Source: Bacillus sp. N1-1
GTDB taxonomy: Bacteria > Bacillota > Bacilli > Bacillales > Guptibacillaceae
NCBI RefSeq assembly: GCF_009818105.1
Contig: NZ_CP046564.1
Location: 4,433,341 to 4,497,340, forward strand
Reading direction: 5' to 3'
DNA: 64,000 bases
The notes under the pieces were generated by a model. The model saw only the letters and a program-made list of their open reading frames with translations, ran no database searches and was not told where the DNA came from. Within the stretch, counting starts at the first letter, position 1. Every line of letters begins with the position of its first letter. A program made the position numbers and the translations under genes. Shown here in pieces: positions 17,183 through 26,187 of this stretch.

Positions 17183-17905
17183 TTAACGCTTAAGTGTAAT
17201 CATAAATTTATAACGATCTGCTCGATACGAAGACTTTACAACTTCTAGCGGTGTTTCGTCGGCAAGTTTCGTATTTCGCTGAATGAGCAGGATTGGTGCA
17301 CCCTTTTGAATATTAAGGTACTCGGCCTCTTGCTGTGTCGCTACAGATGACTCCAGCACCTGAGTAGCCTCTTGGATCTTGATAGCGAGCTGATGCTCAA
17401 TGTGATGATACAATGAATGTTGGACGGTTTCTTCTGTTAGTCCTTTGACGAGATTCGCTGAAATGTACGTCTTCTCAAGAGCCATCGGAATGCCATCAGC
17501 AAGTCTAATCCGTTTTATTTCGTATACTGGAGCGTGTTCTTGTATTTTTAACTGCTGCGAAATATAAGAAGGAGCTGGTACGATTTCAAATCCAACAAGT
17601 TTGCTGCTAGGCTCCATTCCCCGAGATTTCATATCTTCAGTAAAACTTGTTAACCCCATCAACTGCTGTTCAATCTTTTTTTCGGCTACAAAAGTTCCAA
17701 CGCCTTTTTGGCGATAAAGATACCCGCCGTTCACAAGCTCTGTAATCGCCTGTCTAACCGTCATACGACTAATGCTAAACCGTTCAGCATACTCTCGCTC
17801 TGAGGGCAATGAATCACCTGGCTTTAATTCACCACGTTCAATTAATCCTTTTATCCACTCCACTAACTGATAATAAATCGGTAATGGGGACGTCTTATCA
17901 ATCAT
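17183..17905 (-). CDS. nagR: GntR-family repressor of GlcNAc use (NagR/YvoA-like)
   Basis: 240 residues. The N-terminal GntR winged helix (PLPIYYQLVEWIKGLIERGE ... SEREYAERFSISRMTVRQAI, about 6-70) is followed by a UTRA effector domain (about 90-235), with FTEDMKSRGMEPSSKLV and ALEKTYISANLV. In Bacillus YvoA/NagR, UTRA binds GlcN-6-P or GlcNAc-6-P and releases DNA. Two near-identical sites in the nagA-PTS intergenic region (19896-19913 and 19944-19961) are its likely operators. ATG has AAAGGAG upstream. Confidence 0.9.
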   Translation of the reverse strand: MIDKTSPLPIYYQLVEWIKGLIERGELKPGDSLPSEREYAERFSISRMTVRQAITELVNGGYLYRQKGVGTFVAEKKIEQQLMGLTSFTEDMKSRGMEPSSKLVGFEIVPAPSYISQQLKIQEHAPVYEIKRIRLADGIPMALEKTYISANLVKGLTEETVQHSLYHHIEHQLAIKIQEATQVLESSVATQQEAEYLNIQKGAPILLIQRNTKLADETPLEVVKSSYRADRYKFMITLKR

Positions 17906-17919
17906 CGAACAAACTCCTT

Positions 17920-18654
17920 TCAGCGCACACTTACACCAGACAACGCTTCTTTATCAGCAATAATTGTAACATGAGAATGCTTGTTTAATACCGATGCAGG
18001 AAAAGACTCGTCGACTTCACCTTCCATCAATTTTTTCATCGCATCGTTTTTCGATTTACCCGATACAAGTAGTAAAATTTCTTTGCTTTTCATAATCGTT
18101 GCAATCCCCATCGTAATGGCCTGGTATGGCACTTCCTTTATATCATCAAAAAATCGTGCGTTGGCTTCTCTTGTTGATTGCGCCAGTTCAACAATTTGCG
18201 TCGTTGCTTGAAAGGATGTTCCCGGCTCATTAAAGCCAATGTGACCATTACTCCCCATGCCAAGAAGCTGTACATCTATCCCACCAGCTTCCTCAATACG
18301 CTCTTCATAGCCTTTACATTCTTCTACGAGATCAAGGGCGGTTCCGCTGGGGAGGTGAACATTTGTCGTAGGAATGTCGACTTTTTCAAATAAATTGTTG
18401 TACATAAAGGCGTGGTAACTATTTGGGTTTTCTGGCGAAAAACCTACATATTCATCAAGGTTGTATGTTGTCACCTTTTTATAGGACGTGCCGTTTTGTT
18501 CATGGTCCATAATCAGTCGCTTATATGTCCCAAGTGGCGTTCCTCCGGTCGCAAGGCCGAGTACAATCGCCGGGTTTGTTTGCACTTTGTCTATTAGATA
18601 ATTTGCTGCAAGTTCACTCATGTGTTGGTAATCATTCGCTTGAATAATTCTCAT
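17920..18654 (-). CDS. nagB: glucosamine-6-phosphate deaminase
   Basis: 244 residues. Converts GlcN-6-P to fructose-6-P and ammonia. Motifs are GLATGGTPLGTYKRL (phosphate loop), TYNLDEYVG (catalytic Asp) and GMGSNGHIGFNEPG (the HIGFNEPG signature with the active-site His). I start at ATG 18654 (MRIIQANDY), with AAGGAG eight bases upstream; a start ten codons earlier would only lengthen the overlap. The first 23 bases overlap the end of nagA, so coupling is likely. Confidence 0.95.
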   Translation of the reverse strand: MRIIQANDYQHMSELAANYLIDKVQTNPAIVLGLATGGTPLGTYKRLIMDHEQNGTSYKKVTTYNLDEYVGFSPENPNSYHAFMYNNLFEKVDIPTTNVHLPSGTALDLVEECKGYEERIEEAGGIDVQLLGMGSNGHIGFNEPGTSFQATTQIVELAQSTREANARFFDDIKEVPYQAITMGIATIMKSKEILLLVSGKSKNDAMKKLMEGEVDESFPASVLNKHSHVTIIADKEALSGVSVR

Positions 18655-19846
18655 TCTCCCCACTCCTTCCATTTGAATATGCAAGATGACCTTTACAGAA
18701 AGTCATCATCACTTCCCCGTCTTCAGATCGTACGAAAAGATCTGCCTCTTTTCCTACAGCCAGACTGCCCTTACGTTCAAAAACTCCAAGCTGTTTGGCA
18801 GGGTTTTCTGATGCCATTTTAATCGCACTTTCAAGGGAGCATCTTGTATACTCTTGAATATTAGTAAGCGCGTCTTTCATTTTTAATACACTGCCCGCTA
18901 AAGTGCCGTTTTCTAATAGCGCCTTACCATCTTTCACTTCTACTTCCTGTCCACCTAAATCATAGCGACCATTTTTAAGACATTTCGCTCGCATGGCATC
19001 TGTTATTAAGATCACGCCTGCATCCGTTTTTTGCTGATAAGCTAATTGAATCATTTCCGGTCGAACATGATATCCGTCTGCAATCACTTCTGTTTTCAAT
19101 TGTTCATTCAATAATGCAGCTCCTACAACACCTGGCTCTCGATGATGTAGTCCTTTCATTCCGTTATAAAGATGCGTAATGTGCGTAGCGCCACATTTTA
19201 CTGCCTCCATCACTTGCTGATAAGTGGCATCAGAGTGACCAATTGATGCGATAACACCTCGATCAGTCAAATAACGAATAAGCTCCAGACCACCTTCTTT
19301 TTCAGGCGCAAGCGTCACGAGTTTAATCTTGCCTTTTGCAAGCTTATTCCAAGCTTCAAAAACTCGAATGTCCGGTCGCTGCATCGCATGCAGCGGCTGC
19401 GCACCTGCTCTCTCACTATTTAAAAATGGTCCTTCTAAATGAATGCCAAGCACTTCAGCACCACCTGGCTTTTGGTTCTTCTCCACATACTCTCCTGCAT
19501 TCTTCACAGCACGCTCGATTGCTTTTGCTTCCTGGGTAATGGTCGTTGCTAGAAAGCTTGTTGTGCCTTCTGCAGGGAGTGCTTGAGTGATCGTATCTAG
19601 GGCTTCTGCCGTGGCATCCATCGTATCCGCTCCATTCACCCCGTGAATATGAACGTCAATCATACCTGGAAGCAAAGATACATTCTCATGAAACGTATAT
19701 ACTTTTTCACCATCACTTTTATTACGTTGCTTCGCCGGTCCAATTTCAGTAATGATACCATTCTCTACTTTAATGTAACCATTCTCAATCGTTTCTCGTT
19801 CGCTAAACACTGTTACCTGATCGATAACGAATCTTGTCTCAGCCAA
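18632..19846 (-). CDS. nagA: N-acetylglucosamine-6-phosphate deacetylase
   Basis: 404 residues. An amidohydrolase-fold enzyme that removes acetate from GlcNAc-6-P. Visible metal and catalytic motifs are IDVHIHGVNGADTMD, HLEGPFLN, IGHSDATYQQ, THLYNGMKG and LITDAM (catalytic Asp). The start is best placed at TTG 19846, eight bases after GAGGAG; the GTG three codons upstream (19855) overlaps that SD and cannot use it. It is the first gene of nagA-nagB-nagR-SIS, transcribed from the promoter at 19878-19906. Confidence 0.93.
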   Translation of the reverse strand: MAETRFVIDQVTVFSERETIENGYIKVENGIITEIGPAKQRNKSDGEKVYTFHENVSLLPGMIDVHIHGVNGADTMDATAEALDTITQALPAEGTTSFLATTITQEAKAIERAVKNAGEYVEKNQKPGGAEVLGIHLEGPFLNSERAGAQPLHAMQRPDIRVFEAWNKLAKGKIKLVTLAPEKEGGLELIRYLTDRGVIASIGHSDATYQQVMEAVKCGATHITHLYNGMKGLHHREPGVVGAALLNEQLKTEVIADGYHVRPEMIQLAYQQKTDAGVILITDAMRAKCLKNGRYDLGGQEVEVKDGKALLENGTLAGSVLKMKDALTNIQEYTRCSLESAIKMASENPAKQLGVFERKGSLAVGKEADLFVRSEDGEVMMTFCKGHLAYSNGRSGENENYSSE

Positions 19847-19877
19847 ACCAAACACTCCTCGCAGTTCTGTTAAATGA

Positions 19878-19979
19878 ATACTACCACCATTAAGTACAGT
19901 TGTCTATACCAGTAATCGACTCAATGTTAGATATGACGACATAATTGGTATAGACAACTATATTTAGTGCTGTTATGAT
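19878..19979. promoter_or_regulatory. divergent nag promoters with paired NagR operators
   Basis: Two near-identical sites face each other: ATTGGTATAGACAACTAT (19944-19961, plus) and ACTGGTATAGACAACTGT (19896-19913, minus), 16 of 18 identical. Each overlaps a -35 box TAGACA. Plus strand: TAGACA 19951-19956, 17 bp, TATGAT 19974-19979, driving the PTS gene. Minus strand: TAGACA at 19906-19901, 17 bp, TAGTAT at 19883-19878, driving nagA. The sites resemble the NagR/GntR dre-type sequence (TGGTATAGA-CA). Repression by NagR is inferred. Confidence 0.8.
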
Positions 19980-20027
19980 GAACAAGATAATAAAACGTTT
20001 TCAAATTTTGAAAGGGGTTGAACGTTT

Positions 20028-21887
20028 ATGCTCGGAGCTCTACAACGCATTGGTAAGTCATTGATGCTTCCAATTGCCGTACTTCCGGCTGCAGCCTTGC
20101 TACTAAGGTTGGGACAAGATGACTTACTTGGTATTCCATTTGTCGCTGCTGCAGGTGGAGCAATATTTGATAATCTAGCTCTTATTTTTGCTATTGGTGT
20201 GGCGATTGGTTTCTCAAAAGATAGCAACGGTGCAGCTGGTCTAGCAGGGGCAATTGGTTACCTGGTTCTCACACAGGGAACTCAAGCTGTGAATGAAGAC
20301 ATCAACATGGCGATTCTTGGAGGAATTTTATCTGGTATCGTTGCAGGACTTCTATATAATCGATTTCATGATATTAAACTCCCCACCTGGCTTGGTTTCT
20401 TTGGAGGGAGACGTTTTGTACCAATCGTTACAGCCACTGCAATGGTTATACTTGCAGGATTATTTGGATTTGTTTGGCCTCCTATCCAAGAAGGCATTAA
20501 CGCGATTGGACAGTGGATTATTGATGCAGGCGCACTTGGGGTAGGGGTATTCGGATTCTTAAATCGACTGCTTATTCCTTTTGGGTTGCATCACGTACTA
20601 AATAGTTTAGTCTGGTTTGTTTTCGGTGAGTATAACGGCGCAACAGGAGATCTAAATCGATTCTTTGCCGGAGATCCTTCAGCCGGAATTTTCATGGCTG
20701 GCTTCTTCCCGATCATGATGTTCGGGCTACCTGCAGCGTGTATTGCGATGATTGCTGCCGCTAAAAAAGACAGAAGAGCTGAAGTAAGTGGAATGTTAAT
20801 CGGTATTGCCTTTGCATCGTTCTTAACAGGTATTACGGAACCGATTGAATTCGCCTTTATGTTCTTATCACCTTTATTATATGGGATTCACGCTCTTTTA
20901 ACAGCTAGCTCAATGGTCCTCACTTACGTTCTGGGCATCCACCATGGATTTGGCTTCTCTGCCGGTGCCATTGACTTTTTCCTTAATTATGGACTAGCAC
21001 AGAAAGCAGGACTATTACTTGTTATTGGTTTGATTTACGGAGTCATATACTTTGTGGTCTTCTACTTCTTAATAAAAAAATTAAACTTAAAAACACCTGG
21101 TCGAGAAGACGAAGATATGGCCTTACAAGCGAATTCTCCTTCTGAAGGTGACAAATACGATGTGATGGCTGGACATTTTATTCGTAGCATTGGCGGCATT
21201 GATAATATTTCATCCATCGATAACTGCACTACAAGACTACGTTTACAAATGAATGATATGTCAAAAGTAGATGAAGCAGAATTAAAGCGTTATGGGGCTC
21301 GAGGCGTCGTCAAAGTGAATAATCGAAACCTACAAATTATTGTCGGAACAGATGTTGAATTTGTGGCGGATGCAATGCGAGGCACGCGCTCTAATCCTTC
21401 TAAAGAGACTATAAACTCTGGAACATTAACAAAAACGATAGCAGATCAAGCGTTTATTATGCCAGTTAAAGGAAAGATCATTCCATTGAAAGAAGTTCCA
21501 GATGAAGTCTTTTCTTCAGGAATGATGGGGGATGGTTTCGCCATTCTTCCTGAAGACGGCCATTTTGTTTCGCCTGTTGACGGCGAAGTCATAAGCGTAT
21601 TCCCTACAAAGCATGCGGTCGGTATCAAATCTGAAAGTGGAGTCGAAATAAAGATACATGTCGGCATCGATACGGTCAATTTAAAAGGCGAAGGGTTTAA
21701 GACTCATGTAAAAGAAGGAGATACAATCAAGAGAGGGGATAATCTAATGACTGTTGATTTAAGTAGCGTCAGACGTGCTGTACCATCTCTTGCCACTCCA
21801 GTCATTTTCACAAACTTACAAACGTTAAAAATTAAAAAGACAGGAAACATTCCTCAAGGCGATAGCGGGATCATTTCCATTGATTAA
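20028..21887 (+). CDS. nagP: PTS N-acetylglucosamine transporter, EIICBA
   Basis: 619 residues in the order EIIC (about 1-350, some ten hydrophobic segments, with FGLHHVLNSLVW and ITEPIEFAF), EIIB (about 375-460, phospho-Cys400 in IDNCTTRLRL) and EIIA (about 475-619, phospho-His544 in KIHVGIDTVNLKGEGF, helper His529 in TKHAVG). It imports and phosphorylates GlcNAc to GlcNAc-6-P. Specificity follows from sequence type and the divergent nagA/nagB/nagR operon. The RBS is AAAGGGG. A terminator follows at 21904-21930. Confidence 0.93.
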   Translation: MLGALQRIGKSLMLPIAVLPAAALLLRLGQDDLLGIPFVAAAGGAIFDNLALIFAIGVAIGFSKDSNGAAGLAGAIGYLVLTQGTQAVNEDINMAILGGILSGIVAGLLYNRFHDIKLPTWLGFFGGRRFVPIVTATAMVILAGLFGFVWPPIQEGINAIGQWIIDAGALGVGVFGFLNRLLIPFGLHHVLNSLVWFVFGEYNGATGDLNRFFAGDPSAGIFMAGFFPIMMFGLPAACIAMIAAAKKDRRAEVSGMLIGIAFASFLTGITEPIEFAFMFLSPLLYGIHALLTASSMVLTYVLGIHHGFGFSAGAIDFFLNYGLAQKAGLLLVIGLIYGVIYFVVFYFLIKKLNLKTPGREDEDMALQANSPSEGDKYDVMAGHFIRSIGGIDNISSIDNCTTRLRLQMNDMSKVDEAELKRYGARGVVKVNNRNLQIIVGTDVEFVADAMRGTRSNPSKETINSGTLTKTIADQAFIMPVKGKIIPLKEVPDEVFSSGMMGDGFAILPEDGHFVSPVDGEVISVFPTKHAVGIKSESGVEIKIHVGIDTVNLKGEGFKTHVKEGDTIKRGDNLMTVDLSSVRRAVPSLATPVIFTNLQTLKIKKTGNIPQGDSGIISID

Positions 21888-21903
21888 TTGTTAGAAAATG
21901 AAG

Positions 21904-21930
21904 AAAGGCAGCGGAAATTCCGCTGCCTTT
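21904..21930. terminator. bidirectional terminator
   Basis: AAAGGCAGCGG and CCGCTGCCTTT form an 11-bp stem with loop AAATT. It ends the PTS gene on the plus strand and the parR-like gene on the minus strand. Confidence 0.85.
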
Positions 21931-21934
21931 CGTT

Positions 21935-22495
21935 TTATTTATTCATTTTATCAAGAAATCCGCCGAGCAAATCATCTACGCTCTCTTCTTCCTCTTCTTC
22001 AACCGCTGAGCTTTGCTCTTGTTTTGCCTGATCCCAATCAAAATTCATTAGATCATCATCAGACATCGGTGGTAAAGCCTCAACAGGTTCTGATACTTCT
22101 CTCTGGACTGCTCTTTCTTCCTGCAAATAAAGTGCCTGATCAATATCAATCGAGTTACTGTTAAATGATGCAAGAAGAGATGCAGCGCGTACAGGATCTG
22201 ATAAAATTTGGTAAACGATGTTTCCAAGAAGCGCTTCTGAATGCTCATGTTTTAACCAATCCCTTTGGGCTTTGCTTAATCCCTTGGGCAAAGGTACAGT
22301 AATCGCATCATTATCGCGTCTGATCGTTTGCGTGACACCATCTAAAACATACTCCGCAATGCGGCTTGAGAAGTTCCGTTTTTCTTCCTCTTTTAACTTC
22401 TGCAGCTGCTTTAGAATATGATCAGGTGTATCAGAAGGAAGGCGAAAAGTGATTGCCTGTCCTCTCTGTAACCCCGTCATCCCCGCCTTTTTCAT
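21935..22495 (-). CDS. ParR-like ribbon-helix-helix partition adaptor
   Basis: 186 residues from ATG 22495, preceded by AGGGTGA. A predicted ribbon-helix-helix comes first: strand QAITFRLPSD, then helices in HILKQLQKLKEEEKRNFSSR and IAEYVLDGVT. A second helical region (LSKAQRDWLKHEHSEALLGN) and a long acidic linker (EEEEEESVDD) follow, ending in a short hydrophobic tip (LLGGFLDKMNK). RHH plus a flexible tail that could contact the filament is the plan of plasmid ParR proteins. It lies 12 bp after the ParM-like gene in the canonical parC-parM-parR order. No name match was made; the call rests on architecture and context. Confidence 0.7.
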   Translation of the reverse strand: MKKAGMTGLQRGQAITFRLPSDTPDHILKQLQKLKEEEKRNFSSRIAEYVLDGVTQTIRRDNDAITVPLPKGLSKAQRDWLKHEHSEALLGNIVYQILSDPVRAASLLASFNSNSIDIDQALYLQEERAVQREVSEPVEALPPMSDDDLMNFDWDQAKQEQSSAVEEEEEESVDDLLGGFLDKMNK

Positions 22496-22507
22496 CAAAT
22501 CACCCTA

Positions 22508-23695
22508 CTAGTTTTTGACCTTGTTCTTTTCTTCTTTCTTATCCTGGTGCTGAGGCTTGCTATTTTTACGAGTGAAGTCAGAGATTAGCTTGTAGTATGC
22601 ATTCGACATCATCCAAATGCTTTCTTTCTCATCTTCAAAGAAATCAATGTTGTACCCATCAAGGTTATTGTTCAACGTTTTTAGGTAATCTTTCAATACA
22701 ATTGAACCGCCGCCAACGAAATAGCAGATTTCAGATTGAGAGTTCTTCTGCCATACGTTACGAAGGTGACGATATTGTTTCTTCGCAAGCTCCAAGAGAA
22801 TACGATCTGTAATATCATGAACGCTTGTACGACTTCCGCGGACCATAATGTGATTACGATCGTTCTTCTTCGTAATAATATCCACTACATCACGACGGCT
22901 ATCGAGTTCCACTCCGTGCTTTGAGCGAATTTCTTCACGAATCGCTTCAAGTGACTCAGCAACGCCAAGGTTAAAGCCCTGCGCCTTATCATCGTCGACA
23001 TTACGGTTTTTAATAACCGCGATATCCGTAGAAAGTCCACCAATGTCTTGAATTAAAATGCGCTTGTCGATCAAATCTTTATTAATGATATTTAAATCGC
23101 TATCCATAACAAGGTTAATGTAAGCGGCAAATCCTTCAGGATAAACTTTCACTTCATCAAATTTAATATTTACTTTCTTACCTTGATATTTCGGTGTTAC
23201 AAGAAACTCTACCTGGTGAACAGAACCAAGAAGTCTTGAACGATAACCCACGTCTTTTCCTTCTTTTACTTCACGAAGTGGAAGACCTGTTCCAAGCGTG
23301 TAATTAGCATCAATCACGCCGTTTTGGTTTTTGAAATTTGCAGAGTTCTTTGGATCAACCGCATCTAAAGCTAGAGAAGCAAACAGCATTACTAGTGTTT
23401 GGTCTTCTTCTGACTTTGCACTTCCAGGATCTAATTCAGTCGGGTTGTCACTCTTTGTTGCTAGATTACCAACTCGGTAGATCGCATTGTTATCTTTCAG
23501 TGCAGGGGAGTGAACGCGAATATGAATACCATCAAGCGGATCTTTCGTATCCAATTCTTCAATTCCAATAACAGGGCGATCTTCTATATCTCTTGCAATC
23601 ACATTTGGTATGTATAGGTCAGATTCGATTTTTCCATAGATTCCTTTTAGTGAGTCGTTACCTACATCGACTGCTGCAATTCTTGAATTACTCAT
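22508..23695 (-). CDS. ParM/StbA-family actin-like ATPase
   Basis: 395 residues from ATG 23695 (MSNSRIAAVDVGNDSLKG), with AAAGGATGG nine bases upstream. Actin-fold signatures are phosphate 1 AAVDVGNDSLKG, phosphate 2 LIQDIGGLSTDIAVIKNRNV and the adenosine segment YFVGGGSIVLKDYL. Family members polymerise with ATP and push plasmid copies apart (ParM, AlfA). Here the gene sits on the chromosome beside nag genes and mqo, about 40 kb from oriC. With the ParR-like partner downstream and a repeat array upstream it forms a complete ParMRC-like cassette. A -10 TATAAT (23756-23751, minus) lies upstream. Confidence 0.85.
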   Translation of the reverse strand: MSNSRIAAVDVGNDSLKGIYGKIESDLYIPNVIARDIEDRPVIGIEELDTKDPLDGIHIRVHSPALKDNNAIYRVGNLATKSDNPTELDPGSAKSEEDQTLVMLFASLALDAVDPKNSANFKNQNGVIDANYTLGTGLPLREVKEGKDVGYRSRLLGSVHQVEFLVTPKYQGKKVNIKFDEVKVYPEGFAAYINLVMDSDLNIINKDLIDKRILIQDIGGLSTDIAVIKNRNVDDDKAQGFNLGVAESLEAIREEIRSKHGVELDSRRDVVDIITKKNDRNHIMVRGSRTSVHDITDRILLELAKKQYRHLRNVWQKNSQSEICYFVGGGSIVLKDYLKTLNNNLDGYNIDFFEDEKESIWMMSNAYYKLISDFTRKNSKPQHQDKKEEKNKVKN

Positions 23696-23805
23696 AAAAA
23701 TAATCCATCCTTTCATATTTAAAATCTAGTATTTCTACTATTAACTTAAAATTATAGAATTTTTCAAACGAAGTCAATGAGTCAATCTATCTAGTTTACA
23801 ATTAT

Positions 23806-23977
23806 GTTTACTTGTATACAAAAACGTGTACTTGTATACAAATTATGTTTACTTGTACACGTTTTTGCACGCATACTGTTATGCCGGCGTGTGTACACTT
23901 TTGTATACTTGTATACGTAAAATGATTACAAGTGTACAAAAATGTATTCATGTACACGAATTGCGTATACACGTATT
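23806..23977. repeat. parC-like iteron array, ~9 units at ~20-bp pitch
   Basis: Imperfect copies of a 14-bp motif GTNTACTTGTAYAC start at 23806, 23826, 23847, 23867 (degenerate), 23885 (half), 23903, 23924 (inverted), 23944 and 23964 (inverted): spacings 20, 21, 20, 18, 18, 21, 20, 20. The best units are GTTTACTTGTATAC, GTGTACTTGTATAC, GTTTACTTGTACAC and GTATACTTGTATAC. About two helical turns per unit places all on one DNA face, as for ParR-binding repeats such as the 20-bp units of plasmid pSK41. The array lies 110 bp upstream of the ParM-like gene. Confidence 0.75.
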
Positions 23978-24114
23978 TTTATTTCATTCAGATTTTGTTT
24001 TAGCTACTCCCTTACCTCCTTACTCTTACTCTCTTATTAAAAAATAGAGTTAAAATGATGGACCAATCAGAATAGAGAAAGAGTTAACCAGTTTTTAGTG
24101 TGGAATCTATCGAT

Positions 24115-24146
24115 AAGAAAAAAGACTACACGAGAGGTAGTCTTTT
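24115..24146. terminator. candidate terminator hairpin
   Basis: AAAGACTAC and GTAGTCTTT form a 9-bp stem around ACGAGAG, flanked by A-rich sequence on the left and TTTTAAAG on the right. It lies in the 870-bp gap between parM and mqo; on the minus strand it follows the frameshifted small ORF. Confidence 0.55.
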
Positions 24147-24168
24147 AAAGAAGTTTATATAAAAGGGG

Positions 24169-24364
24169 TTACATCAAAAAAACGACTCCTGCCCAAAACC
24201 ATATTTCAAACCTAAAGTAACAATGCCTGTTAGGCTGCGCTGCTATAGCATATCCTTTTTTAACCGGGTTTTTCTTATCGATTCCCCAAAAACGATGGCC
24301 AGGAGAATGGATAAGGGATGAGAGGGGTAATAAAGAGGAAAAAGCAAATGATGCCTAATACCAT
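24169..24364 (-). pseudogene. possible frameshifted small membrane-protein gene
   Basis: On the minus strand an ATG at 24364 opens a hydrophobic frame (MVLGIICFFLFITPL...). The adjacent frame is open from 24354 to the TAA at 24169 and reads PLSSLIHSPGHRFWGIDKK, NPVKKGYAIAAQPNRHCYF, then an aromatic/hydrophobic tail. The second frame has no start codon of its own. Joining the two by one frameshift near 24318-24326 gives a ~65-residue protein. No clear SD precedes the ATG. The remaining DNA here (24000-24115, 24370-24495) shows nothing recognisable. Confidence 0.3.
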
Positions 24365-24496
24365 TGAGGATACAGCTAGACCATTACTGCTACTCTCTGA
24401 TTAAGGTGCTGTATTTACGTTACATTCCAAATCAAATTACCCATTTTGAACCTGTTTTTACATCATTGAATGTATTTAATTAATGAGCATTTTATT

Positions 24497-24540
24497 ACAA
24501 AAAAGAAGCATGTAGCAGTTTTTTCATGCCACACGCTCTT
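24497..24540 (-). terminator. mqo terminator
   Basis: On the minus strand AAGAGCGTGTGGCA pairs with TGCTACATGCTTCTT around a 9-nt loop and is followed by TTTTTT. It is just downstream of mqo. Confidence 0.7.
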
Positions 24541-24564
24541 ATTTTTTCTATATCTTAGCAGTGA

Positions 24565-26064
24565 TCAGCTATAAACAGGCTCGCCTTCATTAAGACCAAG
24601 AGTCTGTGCAATTAAGTGATTAATTTCCTTGAATAGCTCTGGATTTTCTTCTAAAGCATATCCATGTGATGGGATCATTTCTTTAATTTTAGGCTCCCAT
24701 TCTTGTAGGTATTCAGGGAAGCATCTTTCAAAAACCTCTAACATGACATGTACAGCAGTGGATGCACCTGGTGATGCACCAAGTAGCGCTGCAATTGAGC
24801 CATCTGAAGCCGTAACCACCTCTGTACCGAATTGAAGCGTTCCTTTGCCCTGTTCTTCCGTATCCTTAATAACTTGTACACGCTGTCCAGCTACAACGAT
24901 ATCCCAGTCTTCCTTTTGTGCTGTCGGGATAAATTCACGCAATTCTTCTATGCGCTTATCCTCGGATAACATCACTTGTTGGACAAGGTATTTCGTTAAA
25001 CCCATTTCCTTAACGCCAGCAGCCATCATCGTTAATACATTATTAGGCTTTACAGAACTAATTAAATCCATATTTGAACCAGTTTTAAGAAATTTAGGCG
25101 AAAATCCTGCAAATGGACCAAATAATAGGCTCTTTTTATCATCAATGAACCTTGTATCAAGATGAGGAACAGACATTGGAGGCGCTCCCACTTTCGCTTT
25201 GCCGTAAACCTTACCATGATGCTTTTCAATCACTTCAGGATTATTGCAGACCATGAACAGTCCACTTACTGGAAAGCCGCCAATTTGTTTTGATTCGGGT
25301 ATACCGGTTTTTTGGAGCAATGGAAGGCTACCGCCCCCTCCTCCAATAAAGACAAAGTCTGCGGTATGGAATTCTAAATTATCATTAGCCATATCTTTTA
25401 CTTTTACTTCCCACAGGCCTTCTTTCGTACGTTTAATATCCTCTACGCTACTCTTATAGTGAATGTCTACATTCTCGCGTTCTAAGTGCTCAAACATGAG
25501 ACGGGTTAACGCCCCGAAATTCACATCTGTCCCAGAATCGATTTTTGTCGCAGCCATCGGTTCATCCGACGGACGACCTTCCATAATAAGTGGAATCCAT
25601 TCCTTAAGTTTTTCAGGGTCCTCAGAAAGTTCCATGCCCTGAAACAGAGGATTTCCTGACAACGCTTCCAAACGCTTTTTCAAAAACTTTACGTTATCTT
25701 CTCCAAAAACTAGACTCATATGGGGTATTGGTCTAATGAATTCTTGTGGATTGTGGATTAAGCCTTTGTTAACGAAATAAGACCAGAACTGTTTAGAGAG
25801 CTGGAACTGCTCGTTAATCTTGACTGCCTTGCTAATATCAATTGATCCGTCCGCTTTTTCAGACGTATAGTTTAGTTCGCATAGAGCAGAATGACCTGTC
25901 CCTGCATTATTCCATTCGTTCGAGCTTTCTTCTCCTGCACTTCCAAGTTTCTCAAAAACTTTAACATTCCATTCAGGTGCTAATTCTTTTAATAAAGATC
26001 CCAAAGTTGCACTCATGACTCCAGCACCAATTAAGATAATATCTTTTGTTTGATTCTTGCTCAT
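24565..26064 (-). CDS. mqo: malate:quinone oxidoreductase
   Basis: 499 residues from ATG 26064 ([20 protein letters not shown]), preceded by AAGGAAGG; a longer in-frame start 30 codons upstream has no SD. The FAD-binding [13 protein letters not shown] is at about residues 12-24, with the Mqo-type [24 protein letters not shown] segment and [11 protein letters not shown]. It is a peripheral membrane enzyme of the TCA cycle that oxidises malate to oxaloacetate and gives electrons to menaquinone, bypassing NAD-dependent Mdh. Monocistronic. A 17-bp inverted repeat lies 124 bp upstream. Confidence 0.95.
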   Translation of the reverse strand: MSKNQTKDIILIGAGVMSATLGSLLKELAPEWNVKVFEKLGSAGEESSNEWNNAGTGHSALCELNYTSEKADGSIDISKAVKINEQFQLSKQFWSYFVNKGLIHNPQEFIRPIPHMSLVFGEDNVKFLKKRLEALSGNPLFQGMELSEDPEKLKEWIPLIMEGRPSDEPMAATKIDSGTDVNFGALTRLMFEHLERENVDIHYKSSVEDIKRTKEGLWEVKVKDMANDNLEFHTADFVFIGGGGGSLPLLQKTGIPESKQIGGFPVSGLFMVCNNPEVIEKHHGKVYGKAKVGAPPMSVPHLDTRFIDDKKSLLFGPFAGFSPKFLKTGSNMDLISSVKPNNVLTMMAAGVKEMGLTKYLVQQVMLSEDKRIEELREFIPTAQKEDWDIVVAGQRVQVIKDTEEQGKGTLQFGTEVVTASDGSIAALLGASPGASTAVHVMLEVFERCFPEYLQEWEPKIKEMIPSHGYALEENPELFKEINHLIAQTLGLNEGEPVYS

Positions 26065-26187
26065 GATACCCTTCCTTGTCTCATTTATTTGTAATAAAAA
26101 GAATAGGCGCTCATGCTCAAATGTCATAAAAAGCAAAGCGACACTTAGGTACACAACATGTTCTATCCTAATTATACCTTATCATAG

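Noticed and set aside
23806-23977. CRISPR array interpretation of the repeats upstream of parM
   Set aside because: Units are 14 bp with 4-7 bp spacers, mixed orientation and no cas genes; the pattern fits protein-binding iterons.
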